13,496 nucleotides of DNA from Alphaproteobacteria bacterium (GCA_003250275.1 QKGW01000052.1:1-13496), one strand, 5' to 3'. Counted from the first letter of the stretch, positions 1-5,540 are shown. Notes: a model not told the origin generated them from the sequence alone. A program made the numbers and translations.

Positions 1-302
1 GCGAGGTGCTCGGACACCTGTTCCGGCTGGTAGCGCTCGACCACCCCCGCGAGGGCTTCGAGGTGGTCGAGGTCGAGGGGTTCGTCGCCGCCGAGCGAGA
101 GGGCGACGCCGTGCACCGAGAGCGGGTAGTGGGGGCGGAGCGCCTCCAACTGGCGGTGCGGCGGGCCGCCCGCGCCCATGTAGTTCTCGGCGTGGACCTC
201 GACGAACGCGAGGGAGGGACGCGCCGCGAGGAGTCCTTCGACGTGCTCCGGCTTGAGGCCGATACCCGCGCGCGGCGGGAGTGCAGTGATCGGGGTGGTC
301 AT
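1..302 (-). CDS. bufB: BufB-like DUF692 multinuclear iron oxidase (MNIO), C-terminal part outside window
   Basis: Reading leftward from an ATG at 302-300, the frame stays open to the window edge and gives about 100 N-terminal residues. Visible are GIGLKPEHVEGLLA at 13-26, FVEVHAENYM around 33-42, LSVHGVALSLGG around 61-72 and a final VSEHLA. These are the N-terminal signatures of the DUF692 (MNIO/MbnB-like) TIM-barrel family, whose conserved His, Glu and Asp residues bind the iron cluster. Family members act in the cytoplasm and modify Cys residues of small precursor peptides; BufB enzymes act on BufA bufferins, which bind copper. A GGAGGG ribosome site lies about 9 bases before the ATG. The gene follows bufA by 25 bp on the same strand, as expected for an operon. 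The partner BufC (DUF2063) would be expected further left, but this is outside the window. The family call is confident; substrate and metal role are inferred from context. Confidence 0.9.
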   Translation of the reverse strand, partial: MTTPITALPPRAGIGLKPEHVEGLLAARPSLAFVEVHAENYMGAGGPPHRQLEALRPHYPLSVHGVALSLGGDEPLDLDHLEALAGVVERYQPEQVSEHL

Positions 303-327
303 CGTCGCGTCCCTCCGTGCTGGCGGG

Positions 328-594
328 TTACTTCATCGGGGTGGTGGAGCCGCCCGCGATCTTCTCGCAGGTGCCCTTGGGCACGACCAGGAAGGCGCTC
401 GGATCGCGGTCCATCTTCGCGGTGCCGGCGCAGGAACTGGTGGCGGTGGCGCAATCGTTCTTGCCGGCCTTGGAGATGCCGTAGCACTTCTCGCTGTCGG
501 CGGCCTGGGCGGCGGAGAGCGGGGCGGTGGCGACGGCGCCGGAAACCGCGGCGGCGACGAGAAGACCGAGACCGGTGGATTTCGAAATCAACAT
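328..594 (-). CDS. bufA: BufA1-type bufferin precursor (DUF2282), secreted four-cysteine peptide
   Basis: The 88-aa product has a long hydrophobic signal peptide (about residues 8-32, likely cleaved near SAAQA). The mature domain has four Cys at positions 37, 48, 55 and 76 in the contexts EKCYGI, KNDCAT, SSCAGT and KGTCEKI, the standard DUF2282 pattern. Proteins of this family (GigA in Caulobacter, BufA1 bufferins) are modified on Cys by the neighbouring MNIO enzyme and exported, where they bind copper and give tolerance. The start was set at 594 because a strong AAGGAGG lies 8 bases upstream; the frame extends further up but without a ribosome site. The next gene downstream is bufB after 25 bp. 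A conserved dyad and promoter-like block upstream (624-690) is shared with the Met/Lys-rich gene at 788-1069. Family call firm; copper role from family knowledge. Confidence 0.93.
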   Translation of the reverse strand: MLISKSTGLGLLVAAAVSGAVATAPLSAAQAADSEKCYGISKAGKNDCATATSSCAGTAKMDRDPSAFLVVPKGTCEKIAGGSTTPMK

Positions 595-623
595 GACGCT
601 TGCCTCCTTGGGCTTGTTGTCCA

Positions 624-636
624 TGAGATGCATTCT
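624..636 (-). promoter_or_regulatory. Conserved 13-bp block upstream of bufA (proximal element)
   Basis: In minus-strand orientation this reads AGAATGCATCTCA and matches 1096-1108, upstream of the Met/Lys-rich gene, at 12 of 13 bases. It lies 29 bp before the bufA start and exactly 19 bp downstream of the dyad block at 656-690; the second copy has the same 19-bp spacing. The position would suit a -10 region or the transcription start zone, but it does not match the sigma-70 consensus well. The core is weakly palindromic (AGA-N5-TCT). Confidence 0.5.
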
Positions 637-655
637 CAACGACAAGGCAGGCATC

Positions 656-690
656 TGTGAAATATCGAGGAACTATGGTTTCCATAGCCG
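656..690 (-). promoter_or_regulatory. Shared operator/promoter block upstream of bufA with CTAT-N7-ATAG dyad
   Basis: These 35 bp match 1128-1162 at 31 positions. They contain a perfect 6-bp inverted repeat with a 3-bp centre, CTATGG-TTT-CCATAG, at 673-687, and an adjoining invariant TGTGAAATATCGA (656-668). The dyad has the T-N11-A geometry of LysR-type regulator boxes. Together with ATAT at 662-665 it gives ATAT-N7-CTAT-N7-ATAG, three of the four elements of an OxyR-like site, the first one imperfect. That the block is a regulatory site is strongly supported by the duplication; which regulator or sigma factor uses it is unknown. Confidence 0.6.
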
Positions 691-715
691 AAGGGATGGT
701 TGCGCGCCGGATATG

Positions 716-739
716 AAAAACGCCCCGGAACGTGGGGCG
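716..739 (-). terminator. Intrinsic terminator downstream of the Met/Lys-rich gene
   Basis: Read on the minus strand, CGCCCC (739-734) pairs with GGGGCG (726-721) around a 7-base loop and is followed directly by TTTTT (720-716). It lies 48 bases past the stop codon of the 788-1069 gene and upstream of the bufA control region, so it should separate the two transcripts. A second, larger GC hairpin lies between the gene and this terminator. Confidence 0.8.
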
Positions 740-756
740 GCGGCAACGGAGGGAAC

Positions 757-780
757 GGGGCGCCGGGGGAGCGGCGCCCC
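757..780 (-). other. Strong GC hairpin in the 3' untranslated region of the Met/Lys-rich gene
   Basis: GGGGCGCC (757-764) pairs perfectly with GGCGCCCC (773-780) around an 8-base loop, 7 bases past the stop codon at 788-790. It has no T-tract of its own. It probably works with the terminator at 716-739 or protects the 3' end of the mRNA. Confidence 0.6.
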
Positions 781-787
781 GGACGGA

Positions 788-1069
788 TCACTTCTTCATC
801 ATCTTGTCGCCGGACTTCTCCATCTTGTCGTCCGCTTTCATCATCGTGCCGGACTTCTCCATGGAGTCCGACTTCATCATCTTGTTCTCGGACTTCATCA
901 TTTTGTCGTCCGCCTTCTTCGCCTTGTCGTCCGCCTTCATCATCATCTTGTCGGCGGAGGACTGCATCGCCGCGCCCGCAGCGGCGTCAGCCGCGAGCGC
1001 GGGGCCGACGGCGACGCCGCCGACCAGGCCGAGAACCAGGAACGCACGCGACAGAATACGGGTAAGCAT
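788..1069 (-). CDS. Small secreted Met/Lys-rich repeat protein, related to pentapeptide MXKDX-repeat proteins
   Basis: The 93-aa product has a clear Sec signal peptide (hydrophobic 8-25, likely cut after ALA at 26). The mature chain is low-complexity, built of degenerate units of about 6-7 residues such as ADDKMMK, SENKMMK, SGTMMK and ADDKMEK. It carries about 14 Met, many Lys and Asp, and no Cys. This resembles the small exported MXKDX-repeat family (TIGR02953), of unknown function. Met clusters of this kind often bind Cu(I) in periplasmic proteins, which is an inference here. Lack of Cys means it cannot be a Cys-modified substrate of BufB. The start at 1069 has GAGAGG about 9 bases upstream and places the signal peptide at the N-terminus. 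Its control region is nearly identical to that of bufA, and its transcript ends at the terminator at 716-739. Confidence 0.8.
   Translation of the reverse strand: MLTRILSRAFLVLGLVGGVAVGPALAADAAAGAAMQSSADKMMMKADDKAKKADDKMMKSENKMMKSDSMEKSGTMMKADDKMEKSGDKMMKK
796..955 (-). repeat. Degenerate short tandem repeats inside the Met/Lys-rich gene
   Basis: The DNA repeats motifs such as cttcatcatcttgtc and ggacttctccat in imperfect tandem, encoding the Met-Lys-Asp units. Such arrays can gain or lose units by slippage, so the protein is likely to vary in length between relatives. Confidence 0.6.
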
Positions 1070-1095
1070 GACGGTAGCCTCTCGTCGGTTGAACC

Positions 1096-1108
1096 TGAGA
1101 AGCATTCT
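1096..1108 (-). promoter_or_regulatory. Conserved 13-bp block upstream of the Met/Lys-rich gene (proximal element)
   Basis: On the minus strand it reads AGAATGCTTCTCA, the second copy of the element at 624-636 (12 of 13 identical). It lies 26 bp before the start codon and 19 bp downstream of the dyad block at 1128-1162. Its core AGAA-TGC-TTCT is a perfect inverted repeat. Confidence 0.5.
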
Positions 1109-1127
1109 TGCCTGATTGCGACGGGGT

Positions 1128-1162
1128 TGTGAAATATCGAAGGTCTATGGTTTCGATAGCCG
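1128..1162 (-). promoter_or_regulatory. Shared operator/promoter block upstream of the Met/Lys-rich gene
   Basis: This is the second copy of the 35-bp block found upstream of bufA (31 of 35 identical). The dyad CTATGG-TTT-CGATAG at 1145-1159 has one mismatch but keeps CTAT-N7-ATAG, and the TGTGAAATATCGA part is unchanged. The block lies within the 97-bp gap after thiE, ending 4 bp from the thiE stop codon, so its conservation is not explained by coding sequence. Confidence 0.6.
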
Positions 1163-1166
1163 CGCG

Positions 1167-1793
1167 TCAGCCTTCGAGAATGCGCCCGAATGCCTTGACC
1201 GCCGCCGCCGCGCCGTCCGCGTGGCCCCACACGCCGTTGCACACCGCGAGGAAATCCGCGCCCGCGTCGACCAGCGGCCGGGCGTTGTCGACGGTGATCC
1301 CGCCGATCGCGACGCACGGCACGGTGAACAGATCGGCCCACCAGACGAGCAGGTCGGTGTCGGCGGAGCTTTTCGGCTCCTTGGTGAGGGTCGGGTAGAA
1401 CGCGCCGAAGGCGACGTAGTCCGCGCCCGCCTCGCCCGCTTCCATCGCGAGATGGCGGGAATCGTGGCAGGTGACGCCGACGATCGCATCCGGCCCGACG
1501 AGCTTGCGCGCCATCGCGTAGGGCATGTCGTCCTGGCCGACGTGGACGCCGTCGCAGCCGAGTTCGGCGGCGAGGTCGGGGCGGTCGTTCATCAGGAACG
1601 CGACGCCGCGCTCCTGCGCGAGCGGGCGCAGCGCGTCGCAGGCGCGGCGGATCTCGTCGTCGGGCACGTCCTTGAGCCGGAGCTGCACGCAGGCGACGTC
1701 GCCCGCGTCGAGCGCCGCCTGGAAGGTGTTGGCGAACCCGGCGAGGTCGGGGAGGGCGGGCGGCGTGATCAGGTAGAGGCGGCAGTCGGACAT
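1167..1793 (-). CDS. thiE: Thiamine phosphate synthase
   Basis: The 208-aa protein joins the pyrimidine (HMP-PP) and thiazole phosphate halves to make thiamine monophosphate in the cytoplasm. Hallmarks of the ThiE TIM barrel are present: QLRLKD at 37-42, MNDRPDLA at 68-75, DGVHVGQDD at 81-89, VGVTCH at 105-110, PTLTK at 134-138 and IGGIT at 163-167. Length is typical for the family. The start at 1793 was chosen because MSDCRLYLIT is the usual N-terminus; the frame is open far upstream only because of high GC. The unrecognised gene at 1823-2293 ends 29 bp before it on the same strand, so the two are probably cotranscribed. No TPP riboswitch motif was found before thiE or in the leader of the upstream gene. 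The PTLTK segment sits in an AFYPTLTKEPK variant common in alphaproteobacteria. Confidence 0.95.
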   Translation of the reverse strand: MSDCRLYLITPPALPDLAGFANTFQAALDAGDVACVQLRLKDVPDDEIRRACDALRPLAQERGVAFLMNDRPDLAAELGCDGVHVGQDDMPYAMARKLVGPDAIVGVTCHDSRHLAMEAGEAGADYVAFGAFYPTLTKEPKSSADTDLLVWWADLFTVPCVAIGGITVDNARPLVDAGADFLAVCNGVWGHADGAAAAVKAFGRILEG

Positions 1794-1822
1794 GGCGGGA
1801 CCTTTCGCGGTTTCCTGAACAC

Positions 1823-2293
1823 CTAGCCCAAATCTCCGGGCGGGGGAAGCGCCGCGAGCCAGCGCCGCGCGGCGAGTTCGAGGCCGTGCGCGTCGGGCGC
1901 GCCCGAAGGCGGCGGAAAGCGCCACACCTGGCCCTCGGGCGGGCCGAGCAGAAGCTCGGCCTCCTGGCCGCGCGCGATCGCGGCGATCGCCCCGCCGATG
2001 CGTTCGTGCATGTCGGGCGAGGGGGCGAAGCGCACCGCGGGCAGGTTGAGGCGCAGCGCCGCGAGCGCCGGTCCGGGCGCGACGCAGGCGTAGACCACCG
2101 GGCCGGGCGGCACGATCCGCTCGGCGGCGCAGGCGTCGAGGAACGCGCGCATCCACGCCGGGCCGAGCGCGTGGCCCATGTCGGCGGGGGTCTCGATCTG
2201 CACCGCGCGGCGCAGCGCGCGCGCCGCGGCGAAGGCGGCGAGGGCCTGGGCGCGATCGTGGACGATGAGGATGGGAAGCCTAGGGAAACTCAC
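1823..2293 (-). CDS. Conserved-looking protein of unknown function upstream of thiE
   Basis: I do not recognise the family. The 156-aa chain starts SFPRLPILIVHDRAQALAAF and is alanine-rich, with alternating short hydrophobic strands (PILIV, VVYACVAPG, AELLLGPP) and helices. It looks like a soluble alpha/beta protein without signal peptide or membrane segment. The C-terminus has an Ala/Leu-rich helix ending in PPPGDLG. The GTG start at 2293 is preferred because AGGT lies about 10 bases upstream; an in-frame ATG at 2362 would add 23 residues but has no ribosome site. An imperfect -10 (TATTAT, 2372-2367) lies near that upstream ATG. The stop is 29 bp before thiE, so a link to thiamine or to a shared operon is possible but not shown. 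Codon use has the same G/C third-position bias as its neighbours, supporting a real gene. Confidence 0.7.
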   Translation of the reverse strand: MSFPRLPILIVHDRAQALAAFAAARALRRAVQIETPADMGHALGPAWMRAFLDACAAERIVPPGPVVYACVAPGPALAALRLNLPAVRFAPSPDMHERIGGAIAAIARGQEAELLLGPPEGQVWRFPPPSGAPDAHGLELAARRWLAALPPPGDLG

Positions 2294-2312
2294 GGGTGTA
2301 CGAGACCTGCGA

Positions 2313-2341
2313 TTGACGCCAAGGGGTTCGGGAATTATCCT
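2313..2341 (+). promoter_or_regulatory. Sigma-70-type promoter for the coiled-coil gene and zapA
   Basis: TTGACG (2313-2318) and TATCCT (2336-2341) are separated by exactly 17 bp, in the divergent gap between the gene upstream of thiE and the zapA operon. Transcription would start near 2348, leaving a leader of about 65 bases before the ATG at 2414. Confidence 0.65.
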
Positions 2342-2413
2342 GACGAACAACTCCGCGAACATGGCGATAATAGCTTGAAACCGCTCTCGGTATACAAACT
2401 TTCCCGGGCCGAG

Positions 2414-2629
2414 ATGGCATTGCGCCGTCTGGAAGCCGCGCTCGATGCGCTCGACGTCGCCGCCGCAGGCGCGCCGCCGCCGGTGCCGGGCGAGGACGGC
2501 ACCTGGGCGCACGCGGACGAGGTCGCCGCGCTCCGGACTCGCTGCGCCGCGCTCGAAGCCGCGGTGCGCGCCGCGTCCGACGGCATCGACAAGACCGCCT
2601 CTCGTCTCTCCCATCTGCTGGAGGAGTGA
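2414..2629 (+). CDS. Small coiled-coil protein upstream of zapA (DUF4164-like)
   Basis: The 71-aa protein begins MALRRLEAALDALD and continues with two predicted helices (about residues 2-18 and 36-68) rich in Ala, Leu, Glu and Arg in heptad spacing, joined by an AGAPPPVPGEDG linker. There is no signal peptide. It resembles the short DUF4164 coiled-coil proteins often encoded next to zapA in alphaproteobacteria; function is unknown and a structural role with the Z-ring is only suggested by position. It ends with TGA at 2627-2629, and zapA begins 5 bp later; the zapA ribosome site GGAGGAG lies within its last codons, so translation is likely coupled. The start is the first ATG of the conserved-looking part; a ribosome site is weak. 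Confidence 0.7.
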   Translation: MALRRLEAALDALDVAAAGAPPPVPGEDGTWAHADEVAALRTRCAALEAAVRAASDGIDKTASRLSHLLEE

Positions 2630-2634
2630 ACGTC

Positions 2635-2976
2635 ATGGCCCAGGTGACGCTCACCATCGCCGGACACCAGTACACGATCTCCTGCGACGACGGCCAGGAG
2701 GCGCAGATCTCCCGCCTCGGGCGCTACCTCGATCAGCGCGGCCGCGAGCTCATCGCCGCGATCGGCCCGATCCAGGAAAACCTCCTGCTCGCGATGATCG
2801 GTTTGCTCGTCGCCGACGAGCTCGCCGAGACCTACGGCGAGCTCGAACAACTGCGTGCCGATCTCGATACCGGCGGCGGCGAGGCCAAGGCCGAGGCCGA
2901 GGCGCGGGTCGTCGATGCGATCGACGCGATCTCCGCGCGAATCGAATCGATTGCCGAACGGCTCCGCGCCCACTAG
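2635..2976 (+). CDS. zapA: Cell division protein ZapA
   Basis: The 113-aa protein has the ZapA layout. An N-terminal beta/alpha domain, MAQVTLTIAGHQYTISCDDG, is followed by a helix ending in LDQRGREL. A long coiled-coil helix fills the rest (about 46-110), with the LLLAMIGLLVADEL segment typical of the ZapA dimer. ZapA binds FtsZ in the cytoplasm and bundles protofilaments at the division site. An in-frame GTG at 2626 exists, but the ATG at 2635 is better, with GGAGGAG 8 bases upstream. The TAG stop (2974-2976) forms part of the -10 of the next promoter. The following RNA and 5-formyl-THF cyclo-ligase give the zapA-ssrS-ygfA order known from many proteobacteria. Confidence 0.93.
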   Translation: MAQVTLTIAGHQYTISCDDGQEAQISRLGRYLDQRGRELIAAIGPIQENLLLAMIGLLVADELAETYGELEQLRADLDTGGGEAKAEAEARVVDAIDAISARIESIAERLRAH

Positions 2977-2979
2977 ATT
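2951..2979 (+). promoter_or_regulatory. Candidate promoter of 6S RNA overlapping the zapA stop codon
   Basis: TTGCCG (2951-2956) and TAGATT (2974-2979) are 17 bp apart. The -10 contains the zapA stop codon. The predicted start near 2986 coincides with the beginning of the structured RNA region. Confidence 0.5.
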
Positions 2980-2985
2980 GGGTTT

Positions 2986-3175
2986 AGGCGGGTGCTGTGC
3001 TTCGCGTGTGGACCGCGACATCACTGGGGCCAACGATTGTAGAAAGGGAGCCGTCCCTGACCGGACCGTGGTCCGGTTATATGGCGCCCACTTTGTTGGA
3101 GCGGCCCTTGTGTATTCCACAAACCCACGGTCGTTATGGCCCCGCCGCCTTGCTGGTCGGTTGTTCGGAACCCGC
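2986..3175 (+). ncRNA. ssrS: 6S RNA (ssrS), ends approximate
   Basis: The 226-bp gap between zapA and the cyclo-ligase gene has no convincing frame of its own but is rich in pairing. GGGGCCA with ACGA (3026-3036) pairs with TCGT and TGGCCCC (3131-3143) to close a long rod. Inside lie AGGGA/TCCCT, the 7-bp ACCGGAC/GTCCGGT hairpin (3060-3077) and TTGTG/CACAA (3110-3124). GCGGGT (2988-2993) can pair with ACCCGC (3170-3175). Position between zapA and the ygfA homologue is the standard place for 6S RNA, which imitates an open promoter and sequesters sigma-70 RNA polymerase in stationary phase. A promoter just upstream fits the 5' end. The call rests on position and structure, not on remembered sequence identity; the ends could be off by about 15 bases. 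Confidence 0.6.
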
Positions 3176-3202
3176 GCCCCGGCGCCAGCGAATGGGTAAA
3201 GC

Positions 3203-3844
3203 ATGTTGATGCCGTCGACGGTGACGGGGAGTGCTGCCGAAACCAAGCGGTCCCTGCGCGGGACCGCAAAATTCGTGCGTGGCCGCATCGGCGGCGACGA
3301 ACGCCGCCATGCCGCCGAATCCCTCGTTCGTCACGCCGCCACGGTGCCGCTGCTCGCGGTGCCGCCGGAGAACGGCGTCGCCGCGGTCTACTATCCGATC
3401 GGCGGCGAGATCGACAGCCGCCTCCTGATCGATTGGATGCGGCAGGTCGGCTGGCGCATCGCCCTGCCGCTCGTCGAGGAGGTGCACGCGCCTCTGGTGT
3501 TCCGCGAGTGGCAGCCCGACGCGGTGCTCGACGACGGCCCCTTCGGCACCCGTCAGCCGCCGCGCGGCTCCGACATTCTCGCCCCCAACGTCATTCTCAT
3601 TCCTCTGCTCGCCTTCGATTCCCGCGGCTACCGCCTCGGCTACGGCGGCGGCTACTACGACCGCACCCTCGCGGCGCTCGCCGAGCGCGGCCACGCCACG
3701 GTGTCGGTCGGCATCGCCTTCGCGGTGCAGGAAATCGAAACCGTGCCCCACGAATCCTGGGACCGGCGGCTCGACCTGGTGCTCACCGAACGCGGCGCCC
3801 TGCTGCTTCGCGACGCGCCCAAACAACATACCGGAACTTCATGA
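3203..3844 (+). CDS. 5-formyltetrahydrofolate cyclo-ligase
   Basis: The 213-aa enzyme converts 5-formyl-THF to 5,10-methenyl-THF using ATP, returning the stored folate to one-carbon metabolism in the cytoplasm. The diagnostic GYRLGYGGGYYDR (142-154) is present. So are the upstream PPRGSDILAPNVILIPLLAFD segment (119-139) and an N-terminal basic helix with TKRSLR that corresponds to the nucleotide-binding start of the family. Length is slightly above the usual 180-200 because of about 10 extra N-terminal residues. The start could be 3203 or the ATG at 3209; neither has a strong ribosome site. The TGA overlaps the next start (ATGA at 3841-3844), so translation of the phosphoesterase is coupled. 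It follows 6S RNA, as in E. coli ygfA, and may be made from the same primary transcript. Confidence 0.93.
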   Translation: MLMPSTVTGSAAETKRSLRGTAKFVRGRIGGDERRHAAESLVRHAATVPLLAVPPENGVAAVYYPIGGEIDSRLLIDWMRQVGWRIALPLVEEVHAPLVFREWQPDAVLDDGPFGTRQPPRGSDILAPNVILIPLLAFDSRGYRLGYGGGYYDRTLAALAERGHATVSVGIAFAVQEIETVPHESWDRRLDLVLTERGALLLRDAPKQHTGTS

Positions 3845-4656
3845 AACTCTTGTACCTCGGCGACGTCGTCGGCCGCTCCGGCCGGGTCGCCGCATTGGAA
3901 GCGATCCCCGGGCTGAGGCGCGACCTCGGCCTCGATTTCGTCGTCGTCAATGGCGAGAACTCCGCCCACGGCTTCGGCATCACTCCGAAGATCTGCGCCG
4001 AATTCTACGAGGCGGGCGCGGATGCGATCACCACCGGCAACCACGTCTGGGACCAGCGCGAGCTGATCGGCTACATCGACAGCGACCCGCGCCTGGTGCG
4101 CCCCGCCAACTTTCCGCGCGGCACGCCCGGCCGCGGCGCGACCGAAGTGCCGCTGCCCGACGGCCGCAAGGTGCTTGTGATGCAGGTGATGGGGCGGCTG
4201 TTCCTCGATCCGCTCGACGATCCGTTCCAGGCGGTCGAGGCCGTGCTTTCCAAGCATCGCCTCGGCGTCACCGTCGCCGCGGCGGTGATCGACGTCCACG
4301 CCGAGGCGACGAGCGAGAAGATGGCGCTCGGCCACGCCTTCGACGGACGCGCGACCCTCGTCGTCGGCTCGCACAGCCACGTGCCCACCGCCGATGCCCA
4401 GGTGCTGCCGCGCGGCACCGCCTACATCACCGACGCCGGAATGTGCGGCGACTACGATTCGGTGATCGGCATGGGCAAGCAGGTGGCGATCAGCCGCTTC
4501 ACCAAGAAGGTCCCCGGCGACCGCCTCACGCCGGCGGACGGCGAGGCGACGGTGTGCGGTATCCACGTCGAGGTCGACGACCGTACCGGCCTCGCGTTGC
4601 ACGCCGAGCCGGTGCGGATCGGCGGCCGTCTGTCGCGCGCCTATCCGAAAGGCTGA
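3841..4656 (+). CDS. YmdB-family (TIGR00282) metallophosphoesterase
   Basis: The 271-aa protein carries all metal-site motifs of the YmdB family. These are LGDVVG (D8), NGEN (E39, N40), GNHVWD (N67, H68), DVHAEATSEK (H153) and GSHSHVPTAD (H178, H180). The family holds a di-iron centre; B. subtilis YmdB hydrolyses 2',3'-cyclic nucleotides and affects biofilm and motility decisions. The role in alphaproteobacteria is not known. There is no signal peptide, so it acts in the cytoplasm. The start at 3841 overlaps the cyclo-ligase stop by 4 bases. It is the last gene of its unit: 106 bp with a hairpin and a promoter separate it from yebC. Length is normal for the family. Confidence 0.92.
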   Translation: MKLLYLGDVVGRSGRVAALEAIPGLRRDLGLDFVVVNGENSAHGFGITPKICAEFYEAGADAITTGNHVWDQRELIGYIDSDPRLVRPANFPRGTPGRGATEVPLPDGRKVLVMQVMGRLFLDPLDDPFQAVEAVLSKHRLGVTVAAAVIDVHAEATSEKMALGHAFDGRATLVVGSHSHVPTADAQVLPRGTAYITDAGMCGDYDSVIGMGKQVAISRFTKKVPGDRLTPADGEATVCGIHVEVDDRTGLALHAEPVRIGGRLSRAYPKG

Positions 4657-4662
4657 ACTCCG

Positions 4663-4687
4663 GCTCCAATGGGGGTTGCCTTGGAGC
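4663..4687 (+). other. Hairpin between the phosphoesterase gene and yebC
   Basis: GCTCCAA (4663-4669) pairs with TTGGAGC (4681-4687) around an 11-base loop. No T-tract follows, so it is at most a weak or Rho-assisted terminator. The -35 of the candidate yebC promoter lies inside its loop. Confidence 0.4.
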
Positions 4688-4705
4688 GCCCCATGCATGG
4701 ATAAT
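4676..4705 (+). promoter_or_regulatory. Candidate sigma-70 promoter of yebC-ruvCAB
   Basis: TTGCCT (4676-4681) and GATAAT (4700-4705) are 18 bp apart. A start near 4712 would give a leader of about 50 bases before yebC. The ruv and tol genes follow with short gaps, so this could serve a long transcript. Confidence 0.5.
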
Positions 4706-4762
4706 GCCGCGCGTTTTTCCATGAGGCGCGTGCCCGCGCCCGCATTGACGACAAGGTAGCGA

Positions 4763-5512
4763 ATGGCTGGTCATTCCCAATTCAAGAACATCATGCACCG
4801 CAAGGGCGCGCAGGACGCGCAGCGGGCGAAGATCTTCACCAAACTCGCGCGCGAAATCACGGTTTCCGCCAAGCTCGGCCTGCCCGACCCGGCGGCCAAC
4901 CCGCGCCTGCGCGCCGCGATCATCGCCGCGCGCGCGCAGTCGATGCCGAAGGACAACATCGACCGTGCGATCAAGCGCGCGCTGCCGGGCGCGGACGACA
5001 CCAACTACGTCGAGATGCGCTACGAGGGCCGCGGCCCGGGCGGCGTGTTCCTGATCGTCGAGGCGCTCACCGACAACCGCAACCGCACCGCGTCCGACGT
5101 GCGCAGCACCTTCAACAAGCTCGGCGGGCAGTTGGGCGAAACCAACTCGGTGATGTTCAACTTCGAACGCGTCGGGCTGATCCAGTACAAGCCCGAGGTC
5201 GCCGACGCCGACGCGATGTTCGAGGCGGCGCTCGAGGCGGGCGCGTCCGACGTGGTCTCCACCGACGACGGCCACGACATCCTCACCGCGCCGGACGAGC
5301 TGCACGCGGTCAAGGACGCGCTGGAGAAGGCCTTCGGCGAGCCCGAGGCGGCGCGCCTCGAATGGAAGCCGAACACCACCGTGTCGCTCGACATCGACGC
5401 CGCGCAGTCGCTGATGCGGCTGATCGACGCGCTCGACGACAACGACGACGTGCAGCGCGTGTTCGGCAACTACGAACTGTCCGACGAGGTGGCGGCGGCT
5501 CTCGAGGCGTAA
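4763..5512 (+). CDS. yebC: YebC/PmpR-family (TACO1-like) protein
   Basis: The 249-aa protein starts MAGHSQFKNIMHRKGAQD, the near-invariant N-terminus of the family. It continues with the conserved segments AKLGLPDPAANPRL, MPKDNIDRAI, YEGRGPGG, NRNRTASDVRSTFNK and GGQLGETNSVMFNFER. Family members have been described as transcription regulators (PmpR) and, more recently, as ribosome-associated factors that help translation of proline stretches, like mitochondrial TACO1. The second role would be relevant to the proline-rich TolA encoded downstream, but that link is an inference. It lies 28 bp upstream of ruvC, the common yebC-ruvCAB order in bacteria. Length (249) matches the family; no odd features. 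Confidence 0.95.
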   Translation: MAGHSQFKNIMHRKGAQDAQRAKIFTKLAREITVSAKLGLPDPAANPRLRAAIIAARAQSMPKDNIDRAIKRALPGADDTNYVEMRYEGRGPGGVFLIVEALTDNRNRTASDVRSTFNKLGGQLGETNSVMFNFERVGLIQYKPEVADADAMFEAALEAGASDVVSTDDGHDILTAPDELHAVKDALEKAFGEPEAARLEWKPNTTVSLDIDAAQSLMRLIDALDDNDDVQRVFGNYELSDEVAAALEA

Positions 5513-5540
5513 CCACCCGGTTCTTGGGGGGAACGAGCGG

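Noticed and set aside
6..596. Plus-strand open frame across the left edge
   Set aside because: It is antisense to bufB and bufA, both of which have clear family motifs and ribosome sites on the minus strand.
656..690. Reading the dyad upstream of bufA as a transcription terminator
   Set aside because: The stem is only 6 bp, AT-containing, has no T-tract, and is duplicated with its flanking sequence upstream of two genes, which fits an operator better.
1794..2412. TPP riboswitch before thiE or the gene upstream of it
   Set aside because: No CTGAGA-type thi-box or matching conserved segment was seen in either leader.
2978..3202. Short plus-strand frames in the zapA to cyclo-ligase gap (e.g. 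2997-3209)
   Set aside because: They lack a ribosome site and domain, use atypical codons, and lie over the structured RNA region.
3136..3840. In-frame upstream extension of the YmdB-family gene across the cyclo-ligase gene
   Set aside because: The extension is Arg/Pro-rich shadow sequence; the family N-terminus MKLLYLGDVVG begins exactly at 3841 with an ATGA overlap.
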